The notes below the pieces were generated by a model. It was not told the origin of the DNA, ran no database searches, and was given only the letters and a program-made list of their open reading frames with translations. DNA of 32,802 nt from Elysia marginata. Its lineage: Eukaryota; Mollusca; Gastropoda; Plakobranchidae. Shown one piece after another: positions 11,546 through 32,802 of this stretch. The stretch covers positions 37,046 through 69,847 of the forward strand of contig BMAT01013056.1 in NCBI GenBank assembly GCA_019649035.1. The letters are read 5' to 3'. Both the position numbers and the translations under genes were made by a program. Within the stretch, counting starts at the first letter, position 1. Every line of letters begins with the position of its first letter.

Positions 11546-13669
11546 ATTAAATTGAATCTTTTGATTAAATGAAGGATACATAGGATGGGGTGGGTTTTTT
11601 TAGCGGGATGTGTTAAAAGGAGTGCAGGCATTTCTTGTTCATTGTAACAAAAGAGAGAGATAACCTTTCATTTCTTTATTCTATGTATTGGTTACCTATA
11701 ATAGTGTACTTTATAAGATTCATAATGTTTGAATCTATCAGCCTGACTGAGCATTGCTTATTTTCAATACATGTACTAGTGTAACTTTGTATTGACTGTA
11801 TAAACTTGAATTGATGACGTGTTTGGTTTGATCCCTGAAACTTTAAGTCTAGTTTTCTCCACCTTTTTAAGAATTCAGCCACTTGGATTCCTTGTCTTTC
11901 AAGTGCAATAACTCAGGACTTGATAAAGATATCAAAATAATTTATTCACCAATTGAAAGAGCTTTTCAAGGCCTTTCAAACCATGCATCTAATTTCATAT
12001 CGCAAAACTCCACATGTAGACTCATTTTGTGGGACTCCTACACATTTAAAATTGCACTTATCTAAAATCTGTAAAAAGAAAATATATAAAGGAGTTGTAT
12101 AACAATACAAGTATCACAAAGATTTTTTTTCCATGAAATAACTTGAGATTTTTATTTAAGTAATGAAAGCCATTAAATGCCAAAAAAAATATTAAAATTT
12201 ATAACTGTTCCACTCCCCTAGGCTTGTGATTTAGACTTTCATAAAATGCAGAACCTTTCCATTATTTTGCCAGCTTGCTGACTGCTTTATTTTTCATTTC
12301 GAAGAAGTTAAATTGAAACAAGTTCTCTAACCATTTCTGCATGTAATATCCTGTTTAATCTAAAATTATATTACATGCTGAAAGTTATCCTAAGGCCAAA
12401 ACAGCAAATCTTTTTCAATTAAAGTGAACTAATTTTCTCTCGAGATCAGATTACTTTCTTTTTCATGTTAGACAATCTTCTTTTTAAATTCATAATGATT
12501 TTTCATACAAGGAAACTGAAAAGCATTGCCATTCTCTTCCATATAATTCAAATCTTCCCCCACCAAGAATTTATAGAAATTTTTTAGCTGCTGATTCTCT
12601 GCAAATCTTTTTAATCATAGTATGATTACTGTTTACATATATATATACATATATTGATTAACATATTTATAAGTTTCTATGGATAAAATAATTTGGATAA
12701 CATACCAGTAATCATCCACCTGTTCCAACCTGCTTCAATTTTAGATGATTGCTTATGACTTCAACCTGAGAGAACAGCAAACTTGGAATTGAATTAAGAA
12801 GCATCTCATTTGAATCCGATCTAGATCCGATCAAGCTTAACAATGAAAAAATGATTATGCCCTTTTAAAAATCAAAATAGTTTCTAAAGCAATCTTTATC
12901 TTTTGTTTTCAAATTAATTAAGCAAAAAATAAACCTACGCCAGTCAATGAAAATACAAGTTCCAATGTTTTGTATAAGCCTTGTTGGATCCCAACAATAC
13001 CCATGATTTAAATTCTGCAATTGAAAGTTGACCAGATCAAACCATTGGTCTTGGCAGAGGAGTGAAACAGTTAATTTCCTCAATTAAATAAAATGTTTGT
13101 AAAATGTATGTGAGAAAAGTATTGTGGACGGTAATTCCTTCAATTAGTATATTATATATAAAGGGTATAAACGAAAGTTTACAAAAATGTAAAAAAGACA
13201 AACTTAAGATGACTTGTAAGGTGTATATAGAGTTAGAAATAGAAATCAATTGATCTTCTGTACATGTATATGGCTTTTGCTGCACAATTTGTAGGTACAC
13301 AAAATTTTAAAAAATGGAATGTGAAGATCACAGTTTTAACATTAAAGAAACTACAATGGTAACAAACATCTTTTATAAAATTGAAAAGTTATTGACTAAG
13401 GCAAATACAATAAAACTTCTTGGGGTTTTTCTTTCAGATCTGTCTAGGTTGCTCTCTTTTTGGTTGAACAGTATCCAAGTATTCCAAAACTCAAACACAT
13501 TTCCATACAAAAACGCTGAGGAAAAAACAAAAACAAAAGTTAAAACCATTAAGAGAAGATCGAACAAACTCAGACAACTTATGTGTGATTTCTAAAAAGA
13601 AAGCATACTACTATTTTTAGTTTCTTTAAAGTATGGGAGGCAAACTGTACACAGGAGTAGATTCAAAGG
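11546..13669. other. AT-rich intergenic DNA without recognised features
   Basis: Two kilobases with no supported gene. A short alternating AT tract lies near 12636-12655. A 93-codon plus-strand frame at 13314-13595 is Lys- and Asn-rich with no recognisable domain and is not called. Confidence 0.55.
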
Positions 13670-13671
13670 TA

Positions 13672-14286
13672 CAGTCGGACCCGCTTAATCGGGAAATTTC
13701 GGGAGAAGGCATCTTTCCCGATTATCCGGGTTTTCCCAATTTTCCGGGTCTTTGCATTTTTTACTAAAAATTGGACCTCTCGTGGAGATAAATGTAAAAC
13801 TCAGGCAGAGAGAGAGAGAACAGAGAGAGACAGACNNNNNNNNNNNNNNNNNNNNNNNNNNNNNNNNNNNNNNNNNNNNNNNNNNNNNNNNNNNNNNNNN
13901 NNNNNNNNNNNNNNNNNNNNNNNNNNNNNNNNNNNNNNNNNNNNNNNNNNNNNNNNNNNNNNNNNNNNNNNNNNNNNNNNNNNNNNNNNNNNNNNNNNNN
14001 NNNNNNNNNNNNNNNNNNNNNNNNNNNNNNNNNNNNNNNNNNNNNNNNNNNNNNNNNNNNNNNNNNNNNNNNNNNNNNNNNNNNNNNNNNNNNNNNNNNN
14101 NNNNNNNNNNNNNNNNNNNNNNNNNNNNNNNNNNNNNNNNNNNNNNNNNNNNNNNNNNNNNNNNNNNNNNNNNNNNNNNNNNNNNTTTTTCCCGATTAGG
14201 CGGGTAAAATTTACCGATTTCACGATGACTTTAAATAGAAAAAATCCTGTTCCCTGGAATTTTTCCCAATTTCGCAGGTCCGACTG
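13672..14286. mobile_element. pogo/Tigger-like DNA transposon, TA target site, containing an assembly gap
   Basis: CAGTCGGACC at 13672 and its reverse complement GGTCCGACTG ending at 14286 form the termini, each flanked by TA (13670-13671 and 14287-14288). A TA duplication with CAGT-type ends fits the pogo branch of Tc1/mariner. The word CCCGATTANNCGGG occurs three times: inverted at 13680-13693, and direct at 13717-13730 and 14191-14204. An AG-rich microsatellite (about 13804-13834) runs into the gap. No transposase is visible; with 350 N the true length is unknown. Confidence 0.7.
13836..14185. other. Assembly gap (350 N)
   Basis: Exactly 350 undetermined bases inside the pogo-like element, entered from an AG-rich simple repeat that probably stopped the assembly. 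Anything could be hidden here, including host sequence. Confidence 0.99.
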
Positions 14287-14288
14287 TA

Positions 14289-31013
<16,725 letters not shown>

Positions 31014-31283
31014 CTAAAAAACATGAAAACAGTATTTTCTTATGTAATTTTCGGAAGAAAGATTTCAGCATGATTTTTTTAAACATTGCCTTGGTTCATT
31101 CAAAATTCAAAAAGCAAGGGAAAAAATTAATAATTATAATTGCTGTTAAGCTATTAACACTTCAATTCTAATTGGGGAGGAAACAGATAGATGCAGTCTG
31201 TTGCTTCTTCTATCTTAACCACTTTTATAGTTGGTTTTGAATAATTGATTTATCACTTACTATTTTGCTAGGGAGGGTAGCGG

Positions 31284-31301
31284 GTCAGAGCATGCTCTGA
31301 C
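31284..31301. repeat. Perfect 18-bp palindrome in the LINE leader
   Basis: GTCAGAGCATGCTCTGAC equals its own reverse complement. It sits between GCTAGGGAGGGTAG (31267-31280) and CTATCCTTCCCTCCGCTAGC (31316-31335), which are imperfect reverse complements. The leader could therefore fold into a long hairpin or cruciform. Confidence 0.9.
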
Positions 31302-31500
31302 AAAGGAAAGTAGGGCTATCCTTCCCTCCGCTAGCCTATGGGAGGTCCTTGGGCAAGACCGAGTACCCATTTAGCCCCCCCGTGTCAGGGTACGATAAAA
31401 CCTTGGAATGCAGGAGGTGGATGAGGAGAGGGGGCGAGAGAAGAGACTCCAGAATCGGCCTTTCTTCTCACAGTCGTGGGCAGAAGATCTAAAATAGACA

Positions 31501-32802
31501 ATGGCCAGGACACACGGACAGTATGTTCACTGCGATTCCAGAAGGCAAAGGCAAACCACTGGGAGAATTTTATGCCACGAAACCTACACAATGAAAAGAA
31601 ACTTAAAGAAAAGAAAAAGTCATGGGTCTACACACGGGCCCCCCAGTTGTGACTGGCCCAAAACGCGTAATGGGGAAGAGCAGACCTCTCGGCCTATTAC
31701 CTCTTCAGCTGATGAAGGCATCAAGCCCGACTGTGCGAAGGGGGAGACAACTGATAGTAGGAAGCTTAGATTCAGAATCGGTAAAAAATTCAGGATAGGA
31801 ACGTGGAATGTAAGGAGTATGAAGGCAGGAACTCTATCAACTGTTATAGAAGAAGTAAGACGGAACAAAATCATAATCTGTGGAATAGCTGAACACAGAT
31901 GGAGCGGCAAAGGACATTTCACACCAGCAGAAGGAGGTAAAATAATGTACTCTGGTGGAGATAAATCTGGATACGGTGGAGTGGCAGTCTACCAGGATAA
32001 GGACTGCATAAACAGTCGAGACGTTGTGCAGACATTGAGGAAAAAGTACACGCGCTTCATGATTGTCGGTGATCTCAACTTTCACATTGATGTACCATCA
32101 GCGCCGGAGACAAAGAAGTTTATCTCCCTCCTCAATGAATTCGAACTTCAACAAAAAATCCACGTCCCGACACACAAAGACGGTCATACCTTGGACCTAA
32201 TTATTACGCCATTGTCTGATAATTACACCAAAAATATAACTGTCATCGACAAGACCATATCAGACCATTATTTACTCAGCGTCGACCTGAACACCCAGAA
32301 GCCTTCAAAAACAAAGCGTACAGTCACGTCTAGGAACTGGAAGATGCTGGAACCATCAAAATTTTCGACTGAAGTCCATGAGGCCCTAAAAACTTTCAAC
32401 AACAGCACAATATCAGCAGATTGTCTCGACAATACTCTTCGAAGAACCTTGGACCAACTTCTACCGCTGCAGGCTCAAACTATCTTACAACGACCTGTTT
32501 CACCATGGTTCTCGTTATGCATCAAAGTGGCCAAACAGCATCGACGCACAGCAGAACGACGTTGGAGGAAAACAAGACTCACCATACACCGCCACATCTT
32601 CATGACTCATCGTCACAAAGTGAAGACAATCATCCAAAACTGTAAACGGGAGTACTTTCTTCGCAAATTCGAAATTGTGACGTCAGGAAAGGAACTTTTC
32701 ATGCTTAGTGATCAACTCCTGGGCCGCGAAAGAACAATGCCTTTACCCTCTGGAACGGAGATAGACCTTTGTGAACTATTCGTGACATTCTTTAATGACA
32801 AA
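31501..32802 (+). CDS. LINE ORF: apurinic-like endonuclease plus pre-RT region, open to the window edge
   Basis: From ATG 31501 the frame stays open for 434 codons to the edge, with a TAG just upstream at 31495-31497. An internal ATG at 31591 is an alternative start. Residues 1-97 are basic and low in homology. Residues 98-265 form an exonuclease-endonuclease-phosphatase domain: TWNVRS (N103), GIAEHRW (E131), GDLNFH (D191, N193) and ISDHYL (D255, H256). Such domains nick the target for target-primed reverse transcription. Residues 266-434 match the region before the RT of L2/CR1-like elements: PWFSLCIKVAKQHRRTAERR, WRKTRLTIHRHI, CKREYF and LFMLSDQLLGRERTMPLP. The RT lies beyond the edge. E131 and D191 are only 60 residues apart, about 45-50 fewer than usual, and the Tyr-x-Pro block is missing. 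The intact frame suggests a young insertion. Confidence 0.8.
   Translation, partial: MARTHGQYVHCDSRRQRQTTGRILCHETYTMKRNLKKRKSHGSTHGPPSCDWPKTRNGEEQTSRPITSSADEGIKPDCAKGETTDSRKLRFRIGKKFRIGTWNVRSMKAGTLSTVIEEVRRNKIIICGIAEHRWSGKGHFTPAEGGKIMYSGGDKSGYGGVAVYQDKDCINSRDVVQTLRKKYTRFMIVGDLNFHIDVPSAPETKKFISLLNEFELQQKIHVPTHKDGHTLDLIITPLSDNYTKNITVIDKTISDHYLLSVDLNTQKPSKTKRTVTSRNWKMLEPSKFSTEVHEALKTFNNSTISADCLDNTLRRTLDQLLPLQAQTILQRPVSPWFSLCIKVAKQHRRTAERRWRKTRLTIHRHIFMTHRHKVKTIIQNCKREYFLRKFEIVTSGKELFMLSDQLLGRERTMPLPSGTEIDLCELFVTFFNDK

Larger units (their letters stand above)
31267..32802 (+). mobile_element. LINE retrotransposon, 5' part, running off the window
   Basis: GC content rises abruptly near 31267. The first 235 bases form a structured leader with an 18-bp palindrome, an imperfect stem and the sequence CAGAAGGCAAAGGCAAACCA, which recurs in leaders of such elements (recalled). 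A long open frame follows. The element lies antisense to EML, in the intron upstream of the first EML exon seen. Its 3' end is outside the window, so target duplication and completeness cannot be judged. Confidence 0.85.

Noticed and set aside
13314..13595. 93-codon plus-strand open frame
   Set aside because: No recognisable domain, composition follows local A-richness, an opposite-strand frame of similar length overlaps, and no splice or promoter context supports it.

Overview
The window is animal nuclear DNA: spliced genes with GT-AG introns, strongly AT-rich non-coding sequence, trinucleotide microsatellites, an assembly gap (350 N) and several kinds of transposon debris. The scattered TAGGCCTA octamer, the LINE and SINE types and the closeness of the proteins to human homologues suggest a marine invertebrate, most likely a mollusc or another lophotrochozoan. 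The species cannot be told from the sequence.

Two host genes face each other tail to tail. On the + strand (586-4257) a two-exon gene encodes a complete 76-residue protein, essentially a single RIIa/DPY30-type dimerization-docking fold resembling the C-terminal part of TEX55. Its start codon lies in a near-perfect TISU element (582-593), and an RFX X-box-like motif sits 12 bp upstream (561-574), as would suit a short-leader, cilium-linked gene. On the - strand (31013 down to 15190) are 23 consecutive coding exons of an EML5/EML6-type echinoderm microtubule-associated protein. They join in one frame into 3635 nt (1211 codons): most of the second TAPE double propeller, an acidic then basic linker, and the third HELP-TAPE unit. 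The 5' third of the gene lies beyond the right edge. The last few codons could not be located. A 66-nt in-frame candidate cassette exon sits in one intron (17930-17995).

The space between the genes (4258-15189) holds no convincing host gene but several mobile elements: a tRNA-headed SINE (about 6560-6743, -); a TTAA-flanked, piggyBac-type MITE (7355-8087) that carries a 5'-truncated LINE with its own 10-bp target-site duplication (7518-8040); a decayed LINE 3' end (about 11206-11545); and a TA-flanked, pogo/Tigger-like element (13672-14286) that contains the gap.

The EML introns hold a decayed LINE 3' end (about 29125-29900, +), a 34-bp minisatellite (28407-28508), a GAA tract just past a splice donor (23630-23697) and a diverged repeat pair flanking one exon. 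From about 31267 to the window end a LINE runs antisense to EML with an open frame of 434 codons and no stop before the edge, the longest open frame in the window. Its endonuclease looks like an in-frame chimera of two LINE lineages lacking the central part of the domain.
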